From Methylobacterium terrae (GTDB lineage Bacteria > Pseudomonadota > Alphaproteobacteria > Rhizobiales > Beijerinckiaceae), in assembly GCF_003173755.1 (NCBI RefSeq), contig NZ_CP029553.1, forward strand, positions 5,274,001 through 5,338,000: DNA of 64,000 bases. The letters are read 5' to 3'. The stretch's first letter is position 1; each line of letters opens with the position of its first letter. Position numbers and translations under genes: made by a program. Positions 17,025-24,984 of this stretch are shown here, piece by piece. Under the pieces are notes generated by a model that saw nothing but the letters and a program-made list of their open reading frames with translations, had not been told where the DNA came from and did no database searches.

Positions 17025-17369
17025 TCACGCGACGGAGCGGCTGCCCGCGAGGCTGATGCGGCGCGGGCCGGCGTGGCGGGCCTCCGGCGCCCGCGGCGCG
17101 GCGCGGGACTGGGCGTACAGGACCGCTCCGGCGGTTCCGGCCACCCGCACCAGGTCGGTCTCGGTGCAGGCCGAGGCGACGCGCAGGCCGAGCGCGTGGA
17201 GGTGGCTCTTGCCATAGAGGTAGGTCGCCAGGCGGGCACGGGTGGCCGACGGGATGTCGGAGAGGACGGTCTCCACCATCTCGGCGTCGCCGCGGTAGAG
17301 CGTGCCGAGCACGTCGAGGGAGACGGGGCAGTCGTCGGGGGAGGGCGAGCGGGCCTGCGGCGCGGGCAT
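17025..17369 (-). CDS. Conserved-looking hypothetical protein
   Basis: A 114-residue cytosolic protein starting at ATG 17369, where the frame changes from noise to balanced protein-like sequence. It contains the helical segment LDVLGTLYRGDAEMVETVLSDI, then RARLATYLYGKSHLHALGLRVA and CTETDLVRVAGTAG, and ends in a basic tail. No known domain is recognisable. It is the first core gene beyond the tRNA-Ser gene. It stands alone, with a possible operator (GCTTAA-N7-TTAAGC, 17415-17433) about 45 bp upstream. Confidence 0.6.
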   Translation of the reverse strand: MPAPQARSPSPDDCPVSLDVLGTLYRGDAEMVETVLSDIPSATRARLATYLYGKSHLHALGLRVASACTETDLVRVAGTAGAVLYAQSRAAPRAPEARHAGPRRISLAGSRSVA

Positions 17370-17675
17370 GAGGGTCCTCGAAGGGTCTGGATTGCCCCGA
17401 GGGTCGCGCGGCGTGCTTAACAACAGATTAAGCGCAGGCAGGAAATCGCCGGGATCCAAGTCGTCCCGAGACCTGATGCGTCCGGGCCACTGTCCTGCGC
17501 CGCGCCGAATCCGGGGCGGCCCCGGCGGTTCCACCGCGGGCGCAATGAAACGGACGGGAGAGCGGGGTGAAACCTGCGACATCGCCCCGCGGGAGACTGC
17601 GGGCTGCTCGAAACCGCCCGCAGGGAACCCCGAATACTCTCCCGCGTTGTCACGCCCCGCATTCGTCGGGCGCGG
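17370..17675. other. Intergenic stretch with a small inverted repeat
   Basis: About 300 bases without a gene. The only structure I see is the inverted repeat GCTTAA-N7-TTAAGC at 17415-17433, upstream of the minus-strand gene that starts at 17369; it could be a repressor site. Confidence 0.35.
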
Positions 17676-18206
17676 TCACGGATGCTTGTGGATCGGGTCG
17701 ACCCAGTAGACCGCCTCGGGCCGCTCGACGGGCTCGATATCGGTGATGTTGACCACCACCGCCTCGTTGTCGGAGCGCACCAGCACGCATTCCAGCGCCT
17801 CGTCCGGCGAAGCGTTGATCTCCTGGTGCGGCACGAAGGGAGGAACGTAGATGAAGTCGCCCGGACCCGCCTCGGCGACGAATTCCAGTCGCTCGCCCCA
17901 GCGCATCCGGGCGCGGCCGCGCACCACGTAGATCACGCTCTCGAGCGCCCCGTGATGGTGCACGCCGGTCTTGGCGTCGGGCTCGATCGCCACGGTGCCG
18001 GCCCAGATCTTCTGCGCCCCGACCCGGGCGTGGTTGATCGCCGCTTGGCGGAACATGCCGGGGGTCTGCGCGGTATTCGGATCGAGCTTGTCGCCGGTGA
18101 TCACCCGGACGCCGTCGTGCTTCCAGCGCGGCGCGTCGTGGGAGTGGTCGTGGGCGTCAGGGTCGTGATCGTGGGGATGGGCGTGGTCGTGCGGCTCGTC
18201 CGGCAT
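17676..18206 (-). CDS. Cupin-domain protein with histidine-rich N-terminus
   Basis: A 176-residue protein. The first 25 residues are a His/Asp tract (repeats of HDH and HSHD) that should bind divalent metal. A single cupin fold follows (about 70-150): motif 1 is GVHHHGALESVIYVVRGRARM, with metal-ligand histidines and glutamate, and motif 2 is PGDFIYVPPFVPHQE. ATG 18206 is chosen because the His tract begins right after it; the frame opens 23 codons further up. Single-domain cupins of this type are often small-molecule binding or dioxygenase-like proteins, but the substrate cannot be told. Confidence 0.85.
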   Translation of the reverse strand: MPDEPHDHAHPHDHDPDAHDHSHDAPRWKHDGVRVITGDKLDPNTAQTPGMFRQAAINHARVGAQKIWAGTVAIEPDAKTGVHHHGALESVIYVVRGRARMRWGERLEFVAEAGPGDFIYVPPFVPHQEINASPDEALECVLVRSDNEAVVVNITDIEPVERPEAVYWVDPIHKHP

Positions 18207-18791
18207 CGGCACTCTCCGGGTAGGATCCAGGCCCGCATCCTGCGCCACGGCGTGCGCGTGCGCCAGACCGATCACGACCGATCCGTTTGTTTTATCGAAC
18301 GCTTTGCGATCGCGCCCGAGCCGTCAGCGCCGAACCGAACCGCGAAGCATGCTTTCTCCTCCGGTCAAGCTCGAGACGGGAAGCTTCTTGTCTTTCAAAC
18401 TGTTCTATAAAAAGAACATTCTCGTTGACAGTCGGGCGCGGTCGGCCGATGTTGCTCCGGCATCCGGGGCCGGTCGACGGCCTCGACGCCGCGGAGACTT
18501 GAGGCTGATTGCGCCGCGAGACCAAACGCCAAAGCACCCCGGCGCCCGCGCGGCGCCGATGGCCCACCCGGAGACACGGAGACTGACAGCGATGCTGCGT
18601 TGCCGCATGCCCTGCGCCGGCTGCCCCGTCCCGGCCGCCATCCGTCGCGCGCCCTGTCGCCGCGGCGGCCGCCGCGCCTGACGCGCGCCGTCCGCCCGGG
18701 CCGCAGAGACCGGCCCGACTTTTGCTAGCCCATTCCATGACGTGATCGTCGCGTCGCCCCGTGCGGCGACAGCGACCGGAGACATTCGCCC
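18207..18791. other. Long intergenic stretch holding an inverted repeat
   Basis: About 585 bases between the divergent cupin gene and the 65-residue gene, with no gene I can support. An AT-rich island at 18385-18435, unusual for this DNA, contains the inverted repeat at 18401..18418 and probably a promoter. Confidence 0.45.
18401..18418. promoter_or_regulatory. Inverted repeat TGTTCT-N6-AGAACA
   Basis: A perfect 6-bp inverted repeat around an AT-rich spacer (ATAAAA), inside the only AT-rich part of a 585-bp intergenic region between divergent genes. It has the form of a dimeric repressor operator. The regulator is unknown. Confidence 0.4.
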
Positions 18792-18989
18792 ATGCAGCCC
18801 GCCCGCATCGTCGAGGTCGGCGAGACCTCCGCCGGCATCGTCGTTCCCGAGACCGACGGCTTCCGCTTCTTCTCCGCCCACCCGGACTTCCACACCCTGG
18901 AGGGCCAGGTGTTCCGCAGCCCGCGCCACGCGACCCGGGCGGCGCAGGACCTGCACGCCCGCCGCCGCGGCCGCCGCCTCGCCTCCTGA
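18792..18989 (+). CDS. Small conserved-looking hypothetical protein
   Basis: A 65-residue protein with a compact beta-rich start (IVEVGETSAGIVVPETDGFRFFSA) and the pattern HTLEGQVFRSPRHATRAAQDL, ending in an Arg-rich tail (RRRGRR). I recall similar short proteins annotated as hypothetical in Methylobacterium and relatives. No function is known. The Arg-rich tail could bind nucleic acid, but that is a guess. It is a monocistronic unit closed by the terminator at 19041..19070. Confidence 0.65.
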   Translation: MQPARIVEVGETSAGIVVPETDGFRFFSAHPDFHTLEGQVFRSPRHATRAAQDLHARRRGRRLAS

Positions 18990-19040
18990 GCGCAGGAAGC
19001 GATCGCACCGCCGCAGATCGCACGAGAGATCGACAGGGCA

Positions 19041-19070
19041 GGGGCCGTCCCGGTGCGGGGCGGCCCCTTT
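19041..19070 (+). terminator. Intrinsic-type terminator
   Basis: The stem GGGGCCG/CGGCCCC is followed by TTTCTCGTCTC, 51 bp after the stop of the 65-residue gene and just before the end of the convergent UbiB-like gene at 19077. Confidence 0.7.
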
Positions 19071-19076
19071 CTCGTC

Positions 19077-20711
19077 TCAGCGGTTGCGGGCCAGCAGCAG
19101 GATCCAGCCGATCCCGATCGTGAGCACCAGGATGCCGATCGTGGCGAAGGCCGGGGTGCCGTGCTCCATCAGCCGCGGCGCGAGCTGGGTCGCGAAGGCC
19201 GCGACCACGAGGCCGACCGCGACCCGGGCCGCCGCGCGCTCGATGCCGCGGGTCAGCTTGTCCATGCCCTTGAGCTCGATCTCCACCGTGACCCGGCCCT
19301 GCTTGAGGCGCACCAGCATCAGGTGGATCAGCGTCGGCAGCTCCGAGGCGGCGCCGTAGAGGCCGGTCGCCAGGCCCTGGAACCGGCCCTTCAGGTCCTT
19401 GACCGAGAACTGCGCCCGCATGTGGCGGCTGACCGTCGGGCCGGCGGCCGCGAACAGGTCGAAGGCCGGGTCGAGCTGGCGCATCACGCCGTCGGCCGTG
19501 ACGAGGCCCTTGAACAGGATCGCGAGGTCGGTCGGCATCGCGAGGTCGTTCTCGCGCGCCATGGTCATGAAGTCGGTGAGCACGAGGCCGAGGTTGAGCG
19601 TCGCGCCGTTGTGGCGGGTGACGAAGGCCTGCGAGGCGGCCTCGAGCCGGGTCAGGTCCGGGTTGCTGGACCCCGTCCAGTCCAGCAGCACCGCCATCAG
19701 CCCGTCGGCATCCTCCTGCAGCATCGCGCCGATCAGCATCAGGAGCTGCGAGCGGCGGCGCTGCGACAGCCGCCCGACGATGCCGAAATCGATGAACGCG
19801 ATCCGGTTGCCGGGCATCGCCAGCAGGTTGCCCGGATGGGGATCGGCGTGGAACAGGCCCTCGATCATCGCCATCTGCAGGAAGGCGTCGACGCCGCGCT
19901 GGGCCAGCACCTTGCGGTCGAGCCCGGCCTCCTCGAGGCGCTTGGTGTCCGTCGGCGGGATGCCGTGGATGAATTCCTGCACCAGGACCCGCTCGGAGGT
20001 GTATTCCCAGTAGACCTTCGGGAAGACGACGTCGTCGCGGTCGGGGAACAGGGCCGCCAGCATCTCGCAGTTGCGGCCCTCGTTGGCGAGGTCGAGCTCT
20101 TCGCGCAGGCCGTTGGCGATGTGGCGCATCTGCTCGGTCGGCCGGTAGCGGGCCATCTCGGGCCACTCGGTCTCGACGATGCGCGAAGCGTGCGACAGGA
20201 GCCGCAGGTCCGCCTCGATGACCTTCTGGAGCCCGGGGCGCCGGACCTTGACGATCACCTCCTCGCCGGTCTCGAGCCGGGCGCGGTAGACCTGGGCGAT
20301 CGAGGCCGAGGCGATCGGGTTGGTGTCGAACTCCGAGAAGATCTCGGCGGGCGGCGCGCCGAGATCGGCCTCGAGCTGCGGCCGGATCACGTCCCAGGGC
20401 AGCGGCGCGACCTTGTCGTGCAGCTTGCCGAGTTCCTCCGTCCATTGCGGCGCCAGGAGATCGGCGCGGCTCGCCAGCACCTGCCCGAGCTTGATGAAGG
20501 TCGGCCCCAGGGCCTCGATCGCCCGGCGCAGGCGCTCGGGCTGCGACAGGCGCGCGAGGTCGACGGCCGGCGCGCTGCGCCAGGCGAGCCGCGGGATCGC
20601 CCGCAGGCCGAGGCGGTCGACGACCTTGTTGACCCCGAAGCCGATCAGGATGCCGGCGATTTCCTGGAGGCGCTGGCGGTCCCGCGCCGCGACGATGGCG
20701 GTTTTCAGCAT
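19077..20711 (-). CDS. ubiB: UbiB/ABC1-family protein kinase-like protein
   Basis: A 544-residue member of the UbiB/ADCK atypical kinase family, which supports ubiquinone biosynthesis at the inner membrane. The hallmarks are present: KxGQ (FIKLGQ, about 70-75), the A/G-rich loop ASASIAQVY, catalytic lysine in VIVKVRRPG, HADPHPGN as catalytic loop and IDFG as metal-binding motif. Two C-terminal hydrophobic helices (about 495-541) anchor it in the membrane as in E. coli UbiB. ATG 20711 begins the conserved region; the upstream open frame is arginine/proline noise. No ubiE or ubiJ neighbour is visible, so the exact paralogue cannot be assigned. A second, more divergent ABC1 protein lies at 52719..54086. 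Confidence 0.88.
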   Translation of the reverse strand: MLKTAIVAARDRQRLQEIAGILIGFGVNKVVDRLGLRAIPRLAWRSAPAVDLARLSQPERLRRAIEALGPTFIKLGQVLASRADLLAPQWTEELGKLHDKVAPLPWDVIRPQLEADLGAPPAEIFSEFDTNPIASASIAQVYRARLETGEEVIVKVRRPGLQKVIEADLRLLSHASRIVETEWPEMARYRPTEQMRHIANGLREELDLANEGRNCEMLAALFPDRDDVVFPKVYWEYTSERVLVQEFIHGIPPTDTKRLEEAGLDRKVLAQRGVDAFLQMAMIEGLFHADPHPGNLLAMPGNRIAFIDFGIVGRLSQRRRSQLLMLIGAMLQEDADGLMAVLLDWTGSSNPDLTRLEAASQAFVTRHNGATLNLGLVLTDFMTMARENDLAMPTDLAILFKGLVTADGVMRQLDPAFDLFAAAGPTVSRHMRAQFSVKDLKGRFQGLATGLYGAASELPTLIHLMLVRLKQGRVTVEIELKGMDKLTRGIERAAARVAVGLVVAAFATQLAPRLMEHGTPAFATIGILVLTIGIGWILLLARNR

Positions 20712-21135
20712 CTGCGCGTCGAATCTGCTCGGCTGGCGTGGGTGGGGGCGCCGGCCGGGCCGGGCCGGTCGGGCAGGGCGGCGTGAGCGAGGGCGGCTCG
20801 TGCGAAGGCGGTTTGGGCGAAGGGCTCGCCCGCACCGACGATCGGGATCGGCGCACGCATCGGCATCCTGGTCCTCCCGGGGCAAGTCCATCATCCGCGG
20901 CGCGCCCCCCGCCTCATGCGGCGCCAACCGGGCGGGAAAGGGGCGGCCGGCGAGGGCCTACGGCGGTAGCGCATGACCCGGATCAGCACAATCGCATCGG
21001 GAGGCGGGCGCTCCATTGCCGCAACCCGGGCCCGAGGGTACGGCCCAAGGAGTCGCCCACGTGCGAGAAGGCCGGCCCCGGATGTCCCCGGGGCCGGCCT
21101 CGTGTCTGTGCCGATCGTTTTGGGCGCGGGCCGGA
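20712..21135. other. Intergenic stretch upstream of the UbiB-like gene
   Basis: About 420 GC-rich bases without a supported gene. The left part is the upstream region of the UbiB-like gene; the right part carries the terminator at 21069..21100 of the repeat-protein gene. Confidence 0.45.
21069..21100 (-). terminator. Strong GC hairpin terminator
   Basis: A perfect 13-bp stem (AGGCCGGCCCCGG / CCGGGGCCGGCCT) with a 6-nt loop lies 36 bp beyond the stop of the gene at 21136..22434. On the minus strand it is followed by TCTCG. Confidence 0.75.
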
Positions 21136-22434
21136 TTACATCCGGCCGCCGGCACCGCCCTGGCCGGCCTTGGCGCCACCGGTCTCGCCGCCCGGACGCG
21201 CGCCGCGCTGGGTGCTGCCGGTGGTCTCGGGGCCGGTGCCGCGGCCGCCCATCTGGCGGTCGTTGGCCTGACGCTCGTTCGCGCCGCCGCTCGTGCCGCG
21301 CTCGCCCGCGTCGCGGCCGGGCTGGCTGCCCGCCGCCTGCTCGGGCCGGGCGCCCTTGCCCTTGTCCATCTGGCGCTCGCCCATCTCGCGACGGTCCCTG
21401 CCGTCGGTCTTCATCTCGCCGCGGGACATGTCGCGGTTGCGCTCGCGATCCGCGGCGCCGTCGCGGCGCGACTCGCTCCGGCTCAGGCGGTCCTCGCGGC
21501 GCTCGCTGCCGCGCACGTCCTCACGGCCGCGGACGCTGCCGGTGACGCTGCTGCGCTCGCTGACCGACAGGCGGCGGTACTCGGGCGACCCGATGAGGAC
21601 GCGCCGGCCCGAGATCGTCACGTAGCGGTCGGACCCGCCGCGCTCGGAGACGATCAGGCGACGGTATTCCGGCGAGCCGTAGATCACCCGCTGGCCGCGC
21701 ACCACGACGGTGCGGCGCGGGCCGCTGCGCTCGCGGATCACCAGCCGGCGATACTCGGGCGAGCCGACCCGCACCCGGCGGCCCTGGATCTCGACGTACT
21801 CGACCCGGCCGGGGCGGGCGCGCTGCTCGCGCTGCTCGACGACGACGAGCCGGCGGTACTCGGGCGAGCCGTAGAGCACGCGCCGGCCCGAGATCGTCAC
21901 GTAGCGCCGGCCGCCGACGGTCGTGACCCGGTCCTCGCGAGCCTCGCTGCGGAGGCCCGCCCGGCCTTCGCGGCGCTCGGCTCGCTCGTCGCGACGGTCG
22001 ATCCGGCGATCGGCGTCGCGACGCTCGTCCATCGCCCGGCGGCCGTCGCGGCCCTCGGCCCGGTCGCGCATCCCGTCCTTGCGGTCCGCCATGTCCTTGC
22101 GGTCGGACGGGTCCTTACGGTCGGCCGTGTCCTTCCCGGACATGTCCTTGCGGTCGGCGCCGCGCTCCATGCCGGCAGCCTGCCCGTCACCCTTGCCGGC
22201 ATCCTGTCGGGCCTGCTCGCCGCGCATCCCCGCCTGGCCGTCGGCCTTGCCCATCGCGCCATTGCCCATTTCGCCGCGGGCCTGCGACCCGGCCGCCGCG
22301 CCCGCCTTCGGGCCGGACTGGCTCGTCTCGCCGCCCCGGCCCGGCGCCCCACCCGCGCCCGGGCTCCCGGCCGTCTGAGCGTAAACCGAAGTGCTGAGGA
22401 GCAGCGCGGCCAGTCCAACTGTCAGTCTGTTCAT
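21136..22434 (-). CDS. Secreted repeat protein with four GSPEYRRL repeats
   Basis: A 432-residue exported protein with a clear signal peptide (MNRLTVGLAALLLSTSVYAQ). After a Gly/Ala-rich segment comes a very charged stretch with short RKD repeats (about 94-175). Four copies of a roughly 23-residue unit, consensus V.I.GRRV..GSPEYRRL.V.E, follow at about 178-200, 213-236, 242-265 and 271-294. A second charged, low-complexity tail ends the protein. It has no cysteines and matches no family I know. The unit looks like a small beta hairpin with a helix start, perhaps binding polyanion or the cell wall; this is a guess. An EcfG-consensus promoter 60 bp upstream (22494..22518) suggests stress induction. 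It is divergent from the pseudo-PBP gene. Confidence 0.78.
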   Translation of the reverse strand: MNRLTVGLAALLLSTSVYAQTAGSPGAGGAPGRGGETSQSGPKAGAAAGSQARGEMGNGAMGKADGQAGMRGEQARQDAGKGDGQAAGMERGADRKDMSGKDTADRKDPSDRKDMADRKDGMRDRAEGRDGRRAMDERRDADRRIDRRDERAERREGRAGLRSEAREDRVTTVGGRRYVTISGRRVLYGSPEYRRLVVVEQREQRARPGRVEYVEIQGRRVRVGSPEYRRLVIRERSGPRRTVVVRGQRVIYGSPEYRRLIVSERGGSDRYVTISGRRVLIGSPEYRRLSVSERSSVTGSVRGREDVRGSERREDRLSRSESRRDGAADRERNRDMSRGEMKTDGRDRREMGERQMDKGKGARPEQAAGSQPGRDAGERGTSGGANERQANDRQMGGRGTGPETTGSTQRGARPGGETGGAKAGQGGAGGRM

Positions 22435-22493
22435 GTTCGTCTGCCTCCCTGCGCGCCGGCACTTGGTAGGTCGGCGCCTCGAAGATGCTTCAA

Positions 22494-22518
22494 AACGCCG
22501 ACTTCACAATATCGTTCC
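22494..22518 (-). promoter_or_regulatory. EcfG-type stress promoter for the GSPEYRRL protein
   Basis: The minus strand reads GGAAC (22518-22514), 16 bp, CGTT (22497-22494): an exact match to the sigma-EcfG consensus. The predicted transcript would start about 55 bp before ATG 22434, whose ribosome-binding site AGGGAGG is clear. Confidence 0.7.
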
Positions 22519-22665
22519 GGATTATGCGATCATCGGTGGGGGTTAGCATGTTAGATAATTGCCAAGCTTTCCGGCGACGACTTGACCCGACGGCCCGAGA
22601 CGCCACCGAGACATGGTGCGGACTTCACTCGCCTGCGCGCTCTCGCGTGTGCGGGCGATCCCGCC

Positions 22666-22691
22666 GGAACTGTTTCCGTTGGGCCAACGTT
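22666..22691 (+). promoter_or_regulatory. EcfG-type stress promoter for the pseudo-PBP gene
   Basis: GGAAC (22666-22670), 17 bp, CGTT (22688-22691) is an exact sigma-EcfG consensus on the plus strand, 92 bp before ATG 22783. With the minus-strand promoter at 22494..22518 it makes a divergent pair within one 348-bp intergenic region. Confidence 0.65.
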
Positions 22692-22782
22692 CCAGGTGAC
22701 CGTAGCCGTTCGCGCGGCCCGGGCCGTCCTCGCGCCGGCCGTCGGGGCGCGTCGGCGTCGAGGCCGGAGGTGATCGCGCAGG

Positions 22783-24915
22783 ATGGTGGCGGAGCCGATG
22801 ACGACGCAGCCCGGGAGGGACTGGCTCGACCTCGCCAGCCCGGCGGCGAAGCCCCGACGATCCGAGGCGCCGAGACCCGAGACGCCGGGAATCGAAGGAG
22901 CCGGGTCCCACCGGGCGATGTCCGGGACCGGGCCCGCCCCCTCACGCGTCTCCGCCGGGCGGCGCCGTATCTCCGAGGGCGTCGCGCAGGCGCGTTCCGT
23001 CGCGGCGCGGGCCGGCAGCGCTGCCGCCGGGCACCTCCAGCCGGTTCTGTCGGCCGCCGCGATGCCGCTGCGCCGGGTCGCTCCCGCCTGGCGGGGCGTG
23101 ACGGATCGCGTCGGTTCCCACCCCCTCGCGTCCCGTGCCGCCGGTGCGGTGCGGCGGGCCGGGGCGGTGCCCTGGGGCCGCGCCCTCCTGGTCGGGAGCC
23201 TGGGACTGCTCGGCCTCGCCGCCCTGTTCCTCGCCTGGTGCGCCGCGACGCTGCCCCCGCTCGCCGGGCCACCCCACCCGGGCCGCACCCTCACGGTGCA
23301 GGCGCAGGACGGTACGCCGATCGCGCGCCGCGGCGTCGCGCAGGGGCGGGCGCTTCCCGTGGGAGCCGTCGCCCCGGTGATGCGCCGGGCCTTCCTGGCC
23401 GCGCAGGACCCGTGGTTCGAGGACCACTACCGGCTCGATGGGGCGGGCATCGCCGCGGTGATCAATCAAGCGTTCCGCGACACGATCAGCGACGGACCGC
23501 GGGCCGGCAGCCCGCGCCTGACCCAGCGCCTCGTCCGCCGCGACCTGATCGGGGCCGCGCCCGGGGCGCCGCGCAGCCTCGCCGACCGGGTGCGCGAGGC
23601 GATGCTGGTGCTGTGGCTCTCCGCCCGCGAGGACCGCCCGCGGATCCTCGGCCGGGCGCTGGACCTCGCCCGCTTCGGCCCCGGCCTCACGGGGATCGAC
23701 GCCGCGGCCCGGTCCCTGTTCGGCAAGGAGGCCTCCGCCCTCGTGCCGGCCGAGGCCGCCTACCTCGCCGGGCTGTCCCTGGCGCCCGACCTCCAGCCCG
23801 ACCGCGACGTGACGCGGATCCGGGCCCTCGGCCGCGACGTCCTCGACGGCATGGTGATGCGCGGCGACCTCTCCGCCGCCGGGGCCGCGGAAGCGGGGCT
23901 GGCGCTCGACGGCCTCAGCCCCGTCGGGACCAATCCGGTGACCCGCAGCGGCGTCCCGGACCTCGTCCTCGCCGAGGCCGCCGCCCGCCTCGGCCCCGAG
24001 CCGCCGCGCGAGGCGGTTCTGCGCACCACGCTCGACCGCGGCCTGCAGACCATGGCCGAGAAGGCGGTGGAGCGCCGCCTCGACGCCGCCGGGCGCGGCG
24101 CCCGGGCCGGCCTCCTCATCCTCGGGCCCGACGGCGCCGTGCAGGCGGTGGTCGCCGGCGGCAGCCCCCTCGCCGACACGCCGGAGGCTCGCCGCGCGGC
24201 GGCGGCCAGCCTGCGCCATCTCGGGCGCGACGGCCGCCCGGTCTACGACCGGCTCGTCGCCGGGCCGATGCCGGCGGCCGATCGGCGGACCGCCCTCCTC
24301 ACGCTGCTCGCCGGCCTCGCCCGCCCGCCGGAGGGGAGCGACGATGCGGGGAGCCGGGACGGGCTGTTCGTCGGCACCGCCGACGACCTCCTGATCGGCA
24401 CCTACCTGTCGGGCGCCTCGGTCGAGAACGGCGCCGGCGACGGCCCGGAGGCCCTGTTCCAGGACGTCGCGGCGCAGATCGCCAAGGCCCGCCCGGCGCC
24501 CCCGGTCGCGGAGCCCCGCGAGGCGGCGCGCGAGACCGGCGGCACGCCCCGCGGCGCGAGCCGCCCGGCCTGGCAGAACCCGGGCGAGCGCCCGTCCCCG
24601 GCCCCGACCTTGCGCGGCGTGCCGCGGGTGATCGATACCGGGCGGCTGCGCCTCGACGGCCAGGCGGTGCGGCTCGCCGGCGTCGAGGGCCAGGGCGGCA
24701 CCTACGCCCGCGAGTTCCGCCAGTACCTGCGCCGGCGCGAGGTGACGTGCCAGCCGGCGGGGGCGGCGGACCTCTACCGCTGCCGGGCCGGAGAGCAGGA
24801 CCTGTCCGAGGTGGTGCTGTTCAACGGCGCCGGCCGCGCCGCGCCGGGCGCGTCGCCGGACTTGCAGGCGGCGGAGGCGAATGCCCGGGCGCGCAAGGCG
24901 GGGGTGTGGCAGTGA
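22783..24915 (+). CDS. Degenerate class A PBP (GT51 pseudoenzyme) with SNase-like C-terminal domain
   Basis: A 710-residue membrane protein. A disordered, basic cytoplasmic part (1-130) is followed by one membrane helix (about 134-154) and a GT51 glycosyltransferase-like domain (about 165-340). The later GT51 motifs are kept (RVREAM; ILGRALDLARFGPGLTGIDAAARSLFGK; EAAYLAGL), but the first motif reads AAQDPWF, with Gln208 where the catalytic Glu of the usual ED..F..H sits. Transpeptidase remnants follow: TLDRGLQTMAEKAV (about 416-429) and GLFVGTADDLLIGTYLSG (about 527-544). No SxxK, SxN or KTG lies between them. The end (about 614-710) resembles a staphylococcal-nuclease fold (LDGQAVRLAGVEG ... 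EANARARKAGVW), also lacking obvious catalytic residues. It is probably a non-catalytic wall-associated protein. Confidence 0.8.
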   Translation: MVAEPMTTQPGRDWLDLASPAAKPRRSEAPRPETPGIEGAGSHRAMSGTGPAPSRVSAGRRRISEGVAQARSVAARAGSAAAGHLQPVLSAAAMPLRRVAPAWRGVTDRVGSHPLASRAAGAVRRAGAVPWGRALLVGSLGLLGLAALFLAWCAATLPPLAGPPHPGRTLTVQAQDGTPIARRGVAQGRALPVGAVAPVMRRAFLAAQDPWFEDHYRLDGAGIAAVINQAFRDTISDGPRAGSPRLTQRLVRRDLIGAAPGAPRSLADRVREAMLVLWLSAREDRPRILGRALDLARFGPGLTGIDAAARSLFGKEASALVPAEAAYLAGLSLAPDLQPDRDVTRIRALGRDVLDGMVMRGDLSAAGAAEAGLALDGLSPVGTNPVTRSGVPDLVLAEAAARLGPEPPREAVLRTTLDRGLQTMAEKAVERRLDAAGRGARAGLLILGPDGAVQAVVAGGSPLADTPEARRAAAASLRHLGRDGRPVYDRLVAGPMPAADRRTALLTLLAGLARPPEGSDDAGSRDGLFVGTADDLLIGTYLSGASVENGAGDGPEALFQDVAAQIAKARPAPPVAEPREAARETGGTPRGASRPAWQNPGERPSPAPTLRGVPRVIDTGRLRLDGQAVRLAGVEGQGGTYAREFRQYLRRREVTCQPAGAADLYRCRAGEQDLSEVVLFNGAGRAAPGASPDLQAAEANARARKAGVWQ

Positions 24916-24984
24916 GGGACGGGAGGCGGCGCCCGCCTGCCGGCATGCCGATCGGCACGTCGGATTCGCACGGAACCCGGCCCC

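Noticed and set aside
22783..24915. Annotation as an active peptidoglycan glycosyltransferase
   Set aside because: The first GT51 motif has Gln in place of the catalytic Glu, and the transpeptidase motifs are missing, so an active enzyme is unlikely.
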